Of a DNA stretch of 64,000 nucleotides, positions 1-10,372 are shown piece after piece. The notes beneath the pieces were generated by a model. That model searched no databases. It was given only the letters and a program-made list of their open reading frames with translations, and was not told the DNA's origin. The stretch spans positions 39,167,380-39,231,379 of the forward strand of contig OX463848.1 in the NCBI GenBank assembly GCA_949825065.1, given 5' to 3'. Position 1 is the first letter of the stretch. Every line of letters begins with the position of its first letter. The stretch is from Odontocerum albicorne (taxonomy: Eukaryota; Arthropoda; Insecta; Trichoptera; Odontoceridae). A program made the position numbers and the translations under genes.

Positions 1-314
1 ATTTCACGGACATCGAATATAACGGACAGAATTTCCGTTCTGTATGTTACTCGTAACATATATGTGAAAATTTACACAAATTTTATAAAATGTATACTTT
101 AAATATATTTTTTTAATTATTTGTCTATTAGTCTCAAAACTACGGTGAGAATATAAACAATAATATGTATATATAGAAAACTTTTCTGTACAATTAAACT
201 TTAACATACTCGTACTTAATTTTAATTACACAAACTTATCTACATAAGTAAAAACAGGTAAACTAACTAATATGTAATTTTTTTAACATAATAATTCGAA
301 AAGCCTACTTATTT
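1..314. other. AT-rich, no gene seen
   Basis: AT-rich sequence with no supported coding region. The short phrase with ATATAACGGAC near 15-27 resembles the pogo-like end at 1005-1078, so this could be the left part of one larger non-autonomous element, but the match is too weak to call. Confidence 0.4.
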
Positions 315-996
315 ATTTATTTATTTTTTCAAAACAGGCTTAGCCCAATTACTTTGAAAAATACAAGACATTAAAAAAGAAGAAAAATTACATAGAATTT
401 TTTTTTTAAATTATGTAAAATAAAAAATAATGCATATGTATACAAACGAGTATATACATACAAACATATGTTACATATATATATTCAGTCACTTAAGTAT
501 GTTGATGAGTGCTTTATAACGCGCTTAATCTAAGAAGAAAATTTACTTTTCCTTTTGGTAATGTGATATGAAATATGTCAATATCCGAAGCAGTCCCGTT
601 CAGAAGAGTTAAGGCCCTTCCAACAGGCATAGCGGCTGGAAGAGCCGTTCTTGCATATGTTATTGAGAACAGTTCTTGCCGGCGCAGTCTAGTGTAATTG
701 TTAGGAACATTATTATTGCATAAGTATTCGGAAAGCATTCGGAAAGTCTACTTATTATAGCAAAAGTAAATTTTTTTCTTAGATTGAGCGCGTTAGAAAG
801 CACTCATCAACATACTTAAGTGACTGTGAATATATGTGTATCATATGTTTGTGTGTATATACTCGTATGTATGCGTATGCATTATTTTTTATTTTATATA
901 ATTAAAAAAAAAATTCTATGTAATTTTTCTTCTTTTTTAATGTCTTGTATTTTTCAAAGTAATTGAGCTAAGCCTGTTTTGAAAAAATAAATAAAT
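315..996. mobile_element. Foldback element with ~235-bp inverted arms
   Basis: The left arm (315-550) and right arm (762-996) are near-identical inverted copies about 235 bp long around a 211-bp centre (551-761). The outermost shared bases are ATTTATTTATTTTTTC, followed by CAAAACAGGCTTAGC. The centre carries a minus-strand peptide with the phrase CNNNVPNNYTRLRRQ that I do not recognise. Very long arms and a short non-coding-looking centre are typical of foldback or long-TIR MITE elements. No clear TSD is visible because both ends merge into ATTT/AAAT repeats. Confidence 0.75.
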
Positions 997-1004
997 TATA
1001 TATG

Positions 1005-1078
1005 TAACGGTCCTTCGGATTTAACGGACACCCCCTCCCTCGTCTGAATAAGTCAGTTATATCGACGTTTTACTGTAA
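1005..1078. mobile_element. Possible pogo-like terminal end
   Basis: Read on the minus strand, this segment starts TA-CAGTAAAACGTCGATATAAC, which resembles the CAGT...TCGATATAAC terminal repeats of pogo/Tigger elements next to a TA target. The partner end would lie near or before base 1, so the element cannot be closed. Confidence 0.35.
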
Positions 1079-1724
1079 TAATAACTAGTTGAATTCGAGT
1101 TTATCAAACAGAATACTAATTTGGTTTCTTTAGAATCTTCAATATAAATTGTTATCGGAATCTGTAAACTTTTTCATGAAACGTATTTTTTAGTGTTCTC
1201 AATCTCACAAGAAAAATAAAACCATTATAGTAATCATCATTGCCTACCATGAAGTACATTTTATGATCACTTATAGACATTACTTACAATTTTCCCATGC
1301 TCTCTTCAACGCCATAAACAAACTCGAGAGATAGGGTGTTGATATGATACGATCATCATCCGTAGCACCGCCCTTCTTGTGAAAGTAACCTCATGGAAGC
1401 AATTAAAAACCTAAGTTATGGTATAACAAAGATGTATCCATTCTTCACACCATCAGCATCCCACAAGCATCAGAGGAGGAGTCACGATAGGCGTACGTAC
1501 GGCCGTCCTTATCTTCAAATTAAAATACTTTTGTGGTGCCCACAACTCCAGTAACTTACTAACTCGTCTGCTGACTTTTACGGCTTGTTTTGTTTGTGAC
1601 TTGTTCAAAAATAATCCAAATGCGTTCAGCAGTTGAAAGTAGAATAATAAAAATAGGAGTAAGATTAATGACCATGATATGTGGGAACGAAGAAGAGTTG
1701 ATCTTTTTCTATTGTGTGAAACGT
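1079..1724. other. No recognisable gene or repeat
   Basis: No tandem structure or recognisable protein. A 118-codon minus-strand reading frame spans most of 1453-1809, but only its first part, described in the next entry, has a plausible origin. Confidence 0.5.
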
Positions 1725-1900
1725 AAAAAAAAATGAATGATGATAGATCTACGCGAGTCATCACCAACCACATGGCTGTATAGCCCGGGATGGGCTCTGG
1801 TCTCCTCAATCAGTCTTCTCCATTCTCCCCTGTTCTTTGATATGCTCTTTCAGTCATGAGCTCCTGGCCCTCCGAAGTCTTCTGGCGCTTCAAGTTCTGC
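1725..1900 (-). pseudogene. LINE RT C-terminal scrap
   Basis: On the minus strand, shifting frames give phrases such as RGEWRRLIEETRAHPGLYSH, which look like the extreme C-terminus of RTE/jockey-type LINE ORF2 proteins. It is very short and frame-shifted. The assignment rests on the style of the peptide rather than on a catalytic motif. Confidence 0.35.
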
Positions 1901-2249
1901 CTATCTTAATTCTTCTTACCGGTCCGGTAAAAGTTAAGGTGTTAAAAGGGCTTGGACTTCACCTGACGAGGTAGACGGAGGTCTTTAAAACCGGTAGTGA
2001 ACTTAAATAAAAAAGTGATGAATACAAAATTTAAAAAAAAATGTTTTATTTATTTTATAACAAACGTCTTTTCTGAGATTCAAGAAATATTTTTTTCTAT
2101 TTATTTGTCCAACATATTCATTTATATGATACTCCTTAACATATCAGCGTTGGTGGTGTGCAAAAATTGAAGAGCGTGGCCGGGAGACAATATTATCTTC
2201 GGACCTTCAAGTTTTAGAACTGCTGCAATAGGCACAAATCTCGTTATAA

Positions 2250-2491
2250 ATCTTCGTTTATGTTGTCAATATTATCGTACAAACTTTAAGTGCGTGTTGT
2301 GTTAGTGATATTATCAGACGAAGCTATTTAGAATCTTCGTGTATGTTGTCAATACTATCGTACACACTTTAAGTGCGTGTTGTGTTAGTGTTATTATCAG
2401 ACGAAGCTTTACATAATCTTCGTATATGTTATCAATACTATTGTACACACTTGAAGTGCGTGTTAGTGCTATTATCAGACGAAGCCTTTCA
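2250..2491. repeat. Tandem repeat, 83-bp unit x3
   Basis: Three head-to-tail copies begin with ATCTTCGT at 2250, 2333 and 2416. Each carries TATGTTGTCAATACTATCGTAC, and TATCAGACGAAGC near its end. The third copy has a small deletion in GTGTTGTGTTAG. Because 83 is not a multiple of three, the repeat is not maintained as a reading frame. Confidence 0.85.
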
Positions 2492-3069
2492 CCAAACTGG
2501 GGTCCTTTTTTATTGTTTTGTTTCCATCGTGATCGTACCCAAAACCCTCGGATGGAAACCAAGATCCTTACACACTAAGCCACGAAGATCTGCTCTTCTT
2601 AATGAAACTTATAACATTGGAGTCACCATAGAAGTTATAAATGTTTGCATTATATCATATTCTTTTTTATTCCGTTTCTTAATCTTGTCCGAACACTTGC
2701 CTTAGAATTCGTTAATCACATCGTTGAAAAGATGTTTTACCAAATACTAATAATATGTGATGTTTTTATTTTACCGAGATGACCTATTGGTTGAATAAAG
2801 TTCAGTTAATTTTTGTATATTCACTATAATAAAAATGTTAAATTAGCCAATTATCGCGTGTTTTAGTTTAACTTTTTTTTTACCTTCTGATGACAAAAAA
2901 CATTAAGTGAGTTAAAGGGCATCGACAAATTTTAAAGGTCGCTAATTATAATGATATATTTTAAACATTTTATATTCTTGACAGCTTCAATTGCATTAGT
3001 TTTTTGCATAAAAAACGTAGGCTTATTTTGAGATCGATATCGACCGTGGATGAAATAAACATAAGCTTG
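2492..3069. other. No recognisable gene or repeat
   Basis: AT-rich. The open frame crossing 2373-2705 begins in the 83-bp array and shows no recognisable domain. Confidence 0.5.
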
Positions 3070-3660
3070 TATTGTACTATACTTTCGCAGTATACAGTAC
3101 AATCTGGTGGGCTTATTACCATGTTGCAATCTCTTCCAACCAACCAGAAAGATGTTAAAGATGCCTTAAGTGAAAACCAGATTTTTTTCTTCTGGGTTAC
3201 AATCCTAGGATTGGTCTGCACCAAGCACTCGATCCCTCCACTCATCTCTGTCATCCGCCAGTCTCTTCATCTGGTAGCTGCCACAGCGCACATCCCGGAT
3301 CACCCGGTCCATGTAGCTATATCTAGGGCGGCCTCTATTTATTGTCCTCAATCATTCCCTCGACGATGGTAAGGAGCAGGCCTGGGTGCCTGATGTTATG
3401 GCCTATCCAACTGGTTCGTTGTTGGGCAACTCTATTGAGGAGTTGCCTTGTTTCTCCAACCCCGCTCAATACCTCGTCGTTTCGGATGTGATCTGAGCAA
3501 TGGACCCTGGCCATGCGCCTGTAGCACCACATCTCAAAGGCAGCGAGACCAGATTGGAATCCATTTAACTATCCAAGTTCCAGCGGGATTAAAACCCGCA
3601 ACCTTCGGGTTGGTAGACAGGTGTCTTACCAACCAGGCCACGGAGGTCGTCATGTAACCT
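3070..3660 (-). mobile_element. SINE-1 copy split by a LINE
   Basis: On the minus strand the copy starts at about 3655 with a tRNA-like head: A-box region GTGGCCTGGTTGGTAAGAC, B-box region GGTTGCGGGTTTTAATCCC. The body follows and reaches AATCTGGT. It resumes at 3183 with ATCTGGTTTTCACTTAAGG and the conserved tail (GGTTGGTTGGAAGAGATTGC ... AAGCCCACCAG). The 364 bp in between is an inserted LINE fragment flanked by an 8-bp TSD, so this is one SINE interrupted after insertion. Confidence 0.8.
3184..3547 (-). mobile_element. LINE-D: 5'-truncated LINE inside SINE-1
   Basis: The minus strand encodes a non-LTR RT C-terminus (frame 3532-3335: MWCYRRMARVHCSDHIRNDE, then RTSWIGHNIRHPGLLLTIVE), continuing out of frame as a basic RPRYSYMD/VIRDVRCGSYQMKRL-like tail. 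This is the region after the RT thumb in RTE/jockey-type ORF2 proteins. The catalytic palm is absent through 5' truncation. The 3' tail reads CCCAGAAGAAAA. The 8-bp TSD is ACCAGATT (3176-3183 and 3548-3555), which fixes both boundaries. It is dead. Confidence 0.8.
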
Positions 3661-4117
3661 AAAAAATGTAATATTATTTGGAAGATTGTATCAAATGTCT
3701 ATATCGTGTGTAACAGTCATATATTTTTTTTGAAATCTTCGGAATCCGTTTCGCAATTTTATCAACGAGTGCATTTTAATTATGTAATTATGAAACATAT
3801 TTTAATCTGAATTGTCTCGTTTTAATTTAAATTCTCATATTTTCTCACGCGTTCTTTGAATTGCAGACCTGTTTTGGCAAATATTTGCATAAAAAAATGT
3901 TTCAAATCGTTACCCACACTCGCAGCTCCGGAAGGAACGTGACACAAGTGTCATTCTTTTGAATAAATAATTTGAAATTGACAAATGAAACGCCATATGT
4001 AGTTATTACAAATTCTATTATGTGACATGTTTCTTTATTCCATTAGAAATATCAACATTTTTATTTAATCTGAGCGATCTTGATGTGTATCGGTGGTAAC
4101 CCTTAAGTTAGTGATTA
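3661..4117. other. No recognisable gene or repeat
   Basis: AT-rich unique-looking sequence up to the Tigger-like element. Nothing supported. Confidence 0.5.
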
Positions 4118-4981
4118 CAGGCGGCCTTCGACTTTTGCACATTCTACTTTCCCACAATTCGCTATTTCGCACATTTTTTAAAATATTTTTTTTTTAAAGA
4201 TTTTTGTCGATAATGCAAAAATTGTTCGCTTCCATGCAGTCGCTCCCACTTTTTTGGAAGAACTGTAATAAATGGAACGCAATAAACAATATTGGAGACT
4301 CGTGGGCTGAAATAAAAGAATCAGCAATGAAAGGTTCCTGGAAACAATTCTGCCCACAAATGATGAGTGATTTTATAAATTTTGAAGAAACTCAGGAAAC
4401 TATCACAGATAAAATAATTAGCCTAATGAATGAACTAAACATGGACGTCAACAACGAAGATGTTAATGAGTTGATTGAATCTCACTCAGTACATCTGTTA
4501 AATGAATACTTAATTGAGCAACAAGAGTTAAATGAAATACACAATGAAAGTGAGGAAGAAGAAGGTGATGAAATCGTCAAGACTTTGACAATCAAAAATA
4601 TTAATGAAGCTTTCGTGCATCTTGACAATTTTTTTACTATCATGGAAGAATGTGATCCCAATAAAGAACGTATATCTTAAGTACGTAGGGCGATTGAGAA
4701 AAAACACAGCATGTTATAGAACTCTTTATCATGAAAAGAAAAAAAAGGTGGTATTCAACTAACTCTTGACAAGTTTATAAAGAAAACACCTGAAATCCCT
4801 TAAACGCGCCTCGTTAACTTAATGATGTATATTGATAAATAAATATTTTTAATATATTATTGATAAATATATATTTTAAAGTAAACATTTTGATGTTTTT
4901 TTACATCCCTCTACTTTCGAACATTCAACTTTCGCACACATTTTCAGGAACCAATTATATGCTAAAGTCGAGGGCCGCCTA
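4118..4981 (+). mobile_element. Internally deleted pogo/Tigger-like element
   Basis: The left end CAGGCGGCCTTCGACTTTTGC directly follows TA (4116-4117). The right end, read inverted, is AGGCGGCCCTCGACTTTAGC and precedes TA (4982-4983). TA target and CAGGC...-type ends are those of the pogo/Tigger branch of the Tc1-mariner superfamily. At 864 bp it is far shorter than an autonomous element (2 kb or more) and keeps only the end of the transposase. Confidence 0.75.
4213..4680 (+). pseudogene. Tigger-like transposase, C-terminal fragment
   Basis: An open frame of about 155 codons from the first in-frame ATG at 4213 (the frame itself opens at 4204). The phrase WNAINNIGDSWAEIKESAMK followed by GSWKQFCP is the alpha-helical region after the DDE catalytic core in Tigger/jerky/CENP-B-like transposases. 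An acidic stretch (NESEEEEGDE) follows. The N-terminal CENP-B-type DNA-binding domain and all three catalytic acidic residues are missing. It lies inside the terminal repeats of the 4118-4981 element. The frame is open, but the protein cannot transpose anything. Confidence 0.7.
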
Positions 4982-5415
4982 TATCTAGAGAGAATATTTA
5001 AGTGAGACTGGCAAACAGTCATACACCCCTATATTTAAGGATGTGTGTAACAAAGACATTGGACCATAAATTTTTCTCATCATAAATAAGTATATAACCT
5101 AATTAAAGTAACGGTGTAATCATATATTCCCCTTAATGACCCAGATAGTTAATGATTTTCACAAAAATCTGGAAAAAAAAACAAAAATTATTATTGCTTA
5201 GCAATAAATTTTAATTCACTGTCAAATTAATACATTTCAGCAAGCAGTATAAGATTTCTGGATGAGCATTATAAATTATTTAATTTAATTTAATTAAGTA
5301 ATCTACAACACAACCATTTGCCACAGGCTATACACATGTACAAACGTATGTTACGTCTTAAGAACTAATTTAATTTATATATTAAAACTATGAACTTTTT
5401 CTTCCCAGTGTCATA
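4982..5415. other. No recognisable gene or repeat
   Basis: AT-rich, with a short TTTAATTTAATTTAATT run near 5280. No coding signal. Confidence 0.5.
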
Positions 5416-6062
5416 TCAGGTCCCCCCAACGTTGAATATCACCTGAGAGTAGACATATTTGTCCCCAGCAGCCCGAAAAAGATCCCCAACGCTCCTTATG
5501 CCAGCCCAATCACGTATATTGCGGAACCAGGAGATTTTCCTCCTGCTAACACTTCTTCGACCTTCTATTTTGCCTTGGCTGATCAGGTGAAGTAATTTGT
5601 ACTTTGCTCCTCTAAGTACGCGTACATGACCCAAATAGGACACCTTTCGGATTTTATTATTAGTCAGCAACTCTATCAACTTTGGCTCTTTGAAGAACCT
5701 TTGTGTTGCTGACCATATCCGTCCAGGGTATCCGTAGCATTCTCCGGTGCATCCACATTTCGAATGCTTGCAGTCGGTTCATACTACCAACTTTGAAGGT
5801 TCATGATTCCACTCCATGCAATAACACTGACCAAACGTAGCATTTGACTAACCGTTGTCGAAGTTTCAAGTTTAGATTATCATCGCAGAATACGCTTCTA
5901 ATTTTATTAAAAGTCGCACGAGATGTTTCAATTCTGCACTTGACTTCGGTTTCTGGGTCGAGGTCTTCCACTAGGATACTTCCGAGGTATTTACATTTTT
6001 TCACTCTCTGTATCAGCACCGTTCAATGTAAGACATGCTCCTGCGTGATCCTGCCGGTCAAA
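5416..6062 (-). pseudogene. LINE RT C-terminal region, broken
   Basis: Two minus-strand blocks belong to one LINE ORF2. Block 6019-5801 reads KKCKYLGSILVEDLDPETEV ... LNLKLRQRLVKCYVWSVLLH (end of RT palm and thumb). Block 5679-5416 reads KIRKVSYLGHVRVL ... QGKIEGRRSVSRRKISW ... RDWAGIRSVGDLFRAAGDK (post-RT C-terminus). The 120 bp between them carries MHRRMLRIPWTD-like residues in another frame, so there are frameshifts. The motif order matches RTE/jockey-type LINEs. The catalytic (Y/F)xDD motif lies upstream and is absent. No TSD found. Confidence 0.75.
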
Positions 6063-6675
6063 CACTATGAACTAACTTAATTTAAATTTCCTATATGACA
6101 TTTTATTTATAATAATCTTAATATTATATTTAATATCTTAGAAATTATTAACACCTACATACCAAGTTAAAGCTAGATAAAAAATATTACAACTAATTAT
6201 TTTAATACTTATTATTTAGCGCGTACATGTTCACTCGATGCAGGCTACTTGCATTCAATCGCATTCACTTAGACCTTGTCCCTCCCTGCTAATACTGTAG
6301 GTAGACTAGTCAGGCAACAGTTGAGTTTTACTTTCGTAAACCCTCTAGGAAATTAAGATTAAGGTAATTCATAGTTATAATATATAAATTAGATAAGTTC
6401 TTACGATATTAATAAGTATATAGATATAACATTTGGCAAATGTTTGTATCATAGATTACTTTATTAAATTAAAAAAACTTAGAAGCAAAAATATCAAAGA
6501 AGTCGTGGGCATTCGGACTTTTTGTTGTCTCTGTGTTTGATATATTGAGGATATATTCAGGCATTATTGAAGTGGGAAAAAAAGCTTTATTTGCAAGTTC
6601 TCGGAGGTAAAATGATAGATGTAAGTTAATTAAGTTAAAATTAGTTTTCAATTTTTAAACTAAATTAATCTTCAA
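6063..6675. other. No recognisable gene or repeat
   Basis: AT-rich spacer; no recognisable protein, inverted repeat or tandem structure. Confidence 0.5.
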
Positions 6676-6885
6676 ACAAGTGTGCTAGGGTGTGATATGC
6701 AACACAAGCCTTATAAAACAAGTGGGCTAGGGTGTGATATGCAAAATAAGTCTTATAAAACAAGTGTGCTAGGGTGTGATATGCAACACAAGTCTTATAA
6801 AACAAGTGTGCTAGGGTGTGATATGCAACACAAGTCTTATAAAACAAGTGTGCTAGGGTGTGATATGCAACACAAGCCTAATAAA
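6676..6885. repeat. Tandem repeat, 42-bp unit x5
   Basis: Five head-to-tail copies of a 42-bp unit beginning ACAAGTGTGCTAGGGTGTG and containing GATATGCAACACAAG. The period is a multiple of three, so both strands stay open: on + the 14-residue unit reads LGCDMQHKSYKTSV. No start context, homologue or neighbouring exon supports translation, so I treat it as a minisatellite. Confidence 0.85.
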
Positions 6886-7470
6886 AACAAAAATTCAAAT
6901 TCCCTCTTTTCTTTTCTAGGGTATAACCATGTTGATTTTACATTACATTCTCTGAAAAAAAAATTATTCTCGTTTTGACTATGTTACCAAAAAACTCTAT
7001 TTTTTCATTTGTGTCATTTCGCTTTCAGAGCTACGTTATGTGTTTGAATTCCACCTGAGTTTCAATTTTACCCATTCACGAAAATTTAATATTCTCCGTA
7101 AACGTAATATATTATTATTATGTATAGCTTATCACCAGATGAGAATGTAAATTGAAAACAAATTAACATCACGAGAATATCGGCGCTGTTTCAATGCCAG
7201 AAATGGTTTCGAAACGAGGCGCCATACCTGAGTATCGATTGGAATTTATGCAACAGACGCGACTCATTTCTCCCTAATTGGTACGACTTATCTCGCATTC
7301 TCGTCACACTGGAAAATTTTGTATGTGAGAAATGTTTGAACGCAATAATGCGTATTCACTATATTTCATATGGAATTACTTCATGTGATTATATGTTCCA
7401 TATTTTCTTTTTCATCGCATTTCGTATATATCTAATTTATGTATCAGGCTCGTTGACTTTTCTTTCATAC
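6886..7470. other. No recognisable gene or repeat
   Basis: No supported feature. The part after about 7440 is probably the end of the minus-strand LINE fragment that resumes at 7952. Confidence 0.45.
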
Positions 7471-7493
7471 GAAGATGTAAATAATAAGTTGGG

Positions 7494-7928
7494 TAAATTA
7501 ATTATATGTGATCCGAAAATGCCAGTAAAGTTAAAAGGAAAAGTATACCAAACGATTGTCAGACCCGCACTCCTCTATGCCTCCGAATGCTGGACGATGT
7601 ATAACTCTTATTCCAGGCAACTAGAAACTGCTGAAATGCGCATCCTAAGATGGTCAGCTGATTTGTCAGAGGTGATTGAGATGGTGTGGACACGTTGGAC
7701 GCAGAGCACCCTATCACATTGTGAACCAGGATATCTCCATGGATCTTCCTCGAATAGCAACCAGAGGAAGACCAAAGAATACGTGGGTGGTGCAAAAAGA
7801 TAACCTGATACAGAGGCACGGCCTGGGGGACGTAGTCCGGTACAGAAGAGCATACAACCTGAGGACGAGGAGAGCTGACCCCAACAGTCTTCGCAGACAG
7901 TGAGTTGGGATGGAACCAGGGTGAAGAA
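7494..7928 (+). mobile_element. LINE-B, 5'-truncated, perfect 23-bp TSD
   Basis: The plus strand encodes an RTE-type ORF2 C-terminus: PVKLKGKVYQT, RPALLYASECW, LETAEMRILRW, then, after a deletion that changes frame, RWCGHVGRRAPYHIVNQ, RGRPKNTWVVQKDN and RTRRADPNSLRRQ-stop (7903). The conserved segment between the two halves is missing. The 3' tail ends GGTGAAGAAGAAG-like. The direct repeat GAAGATGTAAATAATAAGTTGGG splits over 7471-7493 and 7929-7951, all 23 bp identical, which defines the insertion. No palm catalytic residues remain. Confidence 0.85.
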
Positions 7929-7951
7929 GAAGATGTAAATAATAAGTTGGG

Positions 7952-8135
7952 CTGGTCATATTCAGAGAATACACGAAACACGGGTCCCAAAATGGATCCT
8001 TGTTTGACACCCGGGAAGAAGGAAACAACTTTTGATATGTTGTTTCGAAGTTGTTGCAGATCGCAAATCAGAGAAAATAAAAGATACATTTGGAGATCTA
8101 GGTTCGACATGGGCTGTAGTACTGTTGAAAAAGAA
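7952..8135 (-). pseudogene. Jockey-like RT palm fragment
   Basis: On the minus strand the frame reads SKVVSFF then PGVKQGSILGPVF, matching the conserved GxxQGSxLGP motif of non-LTR RT palm domains. Upstream residues (NNIS) fit the same domain. The sequence appears to be the older host LINE into which the copy at 7494-7928 inserted: the fragment's reading continues across the TSD. The catalytic FADD motif is not present in what remains. Confidence 0.55.
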
Positions 8136-8744
8136 TTTTTGAAACATATAATTGCACTTTAATGAAGTTGGGATTTTAAACCTCGAGCTATTGGAAGTAT
8201 TCCGAAATGTTAAGAGAGATAATTTGTGGTCCAAAAAATGTATTTAAACAATAATGGCATTATTTAGCTTAACTATGTATCCAGACCAACTCGTTGTTCA
8301 CGGATCACTCTGAAATTGTTTTTTTCCTTACGCAAGTACACTTCAAGATGATGTTAATTTTTAAAGATAATTGTAAGAATGACAAATATTGCTCTAGGAT
8401 TGCAAGTATTTTGTAAATTTAAAACTTCTTTTATCGGACTTAGCGGGACCAGTTGACCTATATGGAAAAAAGTGCCCTTGTTTGTATACGTTGTTCCATT
8501 AATGGACAATTCATTGATATTTATCCAACCATAGAGTCCAGCTGTACTATCAAACTACCCATATTACTTATCCAAACAGTTCAATTCGAGTTCCCTTCGT
8601 TCAACTGATTAAAAGCTCCTATACCCCTGTTCATTCGACCCATTGGTATCCGAATTAATGATACGGAATACAAAAATATATCCAGTTATAAAACTATCAA
8701 ATGTTTACTAGTTGTGTCATTCGACTCAATAGAAGTCATGTATT
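8136..8744. other. No recognisable gene or repeat
   Basis: AT-rich; nothing supported. Confidence 0.5.
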
Positions 8745-8935
8745 TATATGTCCTCAGTGAGATACAGGCAAAAGCCTAGTTTACTGGGGACACGACAAAT
8801 GAAAGGCAACAAACCCAGATCCATTGAAATTGTGTGTCCGAATTAAATTACCTGTTGTTTTTTCGCAAATGATGTATATTTGTTATCTTGTCATGTGTAA
8901 AATAAATAAATAAAAAAATAAATTTATAATTTAAA
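8745..8935 (+). repeat. U2 dispersed repeat with A-rich tail
   Basis: One of four copies (others 17835-18010, 26530-26712, 45990-46150, all minus). Shared core: CCTCAGTGAGATACAGGCAA, GCCTAGTTTACTGGGGACAC, ACAAATGAAAGGCAACAAAC and CACATGACAAGATAACAAAT in related form. It ends in AAATAAATAAATAAAAAAAT. An A-rich 3' tail with no coding content suggests a LINE 3' UTR or SINE. Confidence 0.7.
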
Positions 8936-9177
8936 TGTTCTTCATAGTTTATTTATGTGTGTTTATTTTTGGTGTAAAATAGTTTATTTTTGGTGTAAAA
9001 TAATAAGTATTGATATTTTACTTTAACTAAAAAAATTAAATTATTACGTTAATATTTTTTAAACAATTTTCATAATATTATGTATAAATATTTGTTGCAA
9101 ATTAGCAATGTATTTTTTATGCTTGATCAAATATCAAAATTTAGTTTTTTTTTCATTATATTTTCGTTATATATAGT

Positions 9178-9352
9178 ATAACATGGCGGGTTTATTACCA
9201 TGTAGCATTTTTTCCGACTAACCAGAAAGACGTTTAAGGCCTTAAGTGAGAACCAACTACAATTCGTTTAAAAAAATCTTTGTTCCAACAGGAATCCAAC
9301 CCACAACCTCCAGGTAGGAAGACAAGTGTCTTACCACTGAGGTCGTTGAAAT
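9178..9352 (-). mobile_element. SINE-1 copy
   Basis: The minus-strand tRNA-like head begins at about 9350 (GTGGTAAGACACTTGTCTTCC; B-box region GAGGTTGTGGGTTGGATTCC). The body has GTTCTCACTTAAGGCC and the diverged tail has ATGGTAATAAACCCGCCATG. The A box is eroded. Confidence 0.7.
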
Positions 9353-10227
9353 TGATAAATTTAAAAAATGTAATTTAATCGATACATAAATACAATTTAA
9401 TAATGTCTACGGCTTTGTTAAACCAGATTTGGCAAACATATCAGTCTATTTCATTCTATAGTTGAATGTGGCTTTCTCCGTCGCTTGGAATATACTCTTT
9501 TGTATTGTCGATTTGTTACTGGCATATAAACCAATGACAGGCTTCATAAAGGGATTTTTTTAAAATTAAAAATTTACTCAAAAAAAAACAATTTAACGAA
9601 ACTACAGAAATATACAATAAATATATGTTAAATTCGAAGAATTAATCAGTTAAACGGAACCATGGTTAATATAATATATTAGACACCGATTTTTTTCTTT
9701 CGAGCTCATTACCCAGATTGACTTGACTTTCATACTTTTTTATTAGAATTTTCGCTGTCAATAGTGCAATATACATATTGTAATAAGTTAGATTGAATTC
9801 AAAGACTTTTTTCCTCGACAATTATTTAGTTCATAAAATCGGCTACCGTTGGGTTAAAGATCCAAGCGATCTAGTCACCCTCCCTGCCTGCATAACGACG
9901 CATATCTATTTTGAATGCATCTGTCACATTCCGAATATTCCTCCTCTGTTCCCCAGTTCCTCTCCTCTCATATCCTAACCTTCCGTATCTTTATCCCACT
10001 TGTCTCATCTCGCTGTCTGTTCAAGATCATGAAGGGGAACACTTTCGTTTTTTTTTCTGTTACATTTATACTGCGTTTCGAGAGGGAGGGAGAGAGAAAA
10101 GTTCTTAAAGTGTAATAGATTAATGAAAATTAATGACATTTTTATAAAATTAATGACATTTAATAAAATTGTCCTGGGTAAAATGTGATTTTACGATAGA
10201 AAAAAAAACTTATAATTTCATAACACA
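9353..10227. other. No recognisable gene; pyrimidine-rich part
   Basis: 9930-10020 is a C/T-rich stretch giving short overlapping frames without recognisable domains. 10085-10100 is a GA-rich run. No repeat partner seen in the window. Confidence 0.45.
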
Positions 10228-10372
10228 GCTCACACTAACTGCACTCCAAAAAATTATGTTAGGCGGTTTCTACACGCTAAGATAACAAACATTCAGTTAA
10301 AAAATCGGAAGCATCGAACCCGTGGCGCCTGGATGCTAAGCAATCAAGTTAACCCCTGAGCCTCAGCATCTT
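10228..10372 (-). mobile_element. SINE-2: tRNA-like head
   Basis: On the minus strand GCTGAGGCTCAGGGGTTAAC and GATTGCTTAGCATCC resemble an A-box arm, and CCACGGGTTCGATGC a B box (GGTTCGANNC). A second, diverged copy lies at 52235-52335. The head is too degenerate to fold as a functional tRNA. Confidence 0.5.

Noticed and set aside
1453..1809. 118-codon gene on the minus strand
   Set aside because: Only its first residues resemble a LINE end; the rest is low-information hydrophobic sequence with no start context or neighbours.
6676..6885. CRISPR-like array
   Set aside because: The 42-bp units are contiguous without unique spacers, in a eukaryotic repeat landscape. The same reasoning excludes the arrays at 2250, 30454, 45078 and 58490.
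7952..8135. Plus-strand LINE C-terminus reading WAGHIQRIHETRVPKW
   Set aside because: The minus-strand reading with GVKQGSILGPV matches a conserved RT motif; the plus-strand phrase is probably its shadow.
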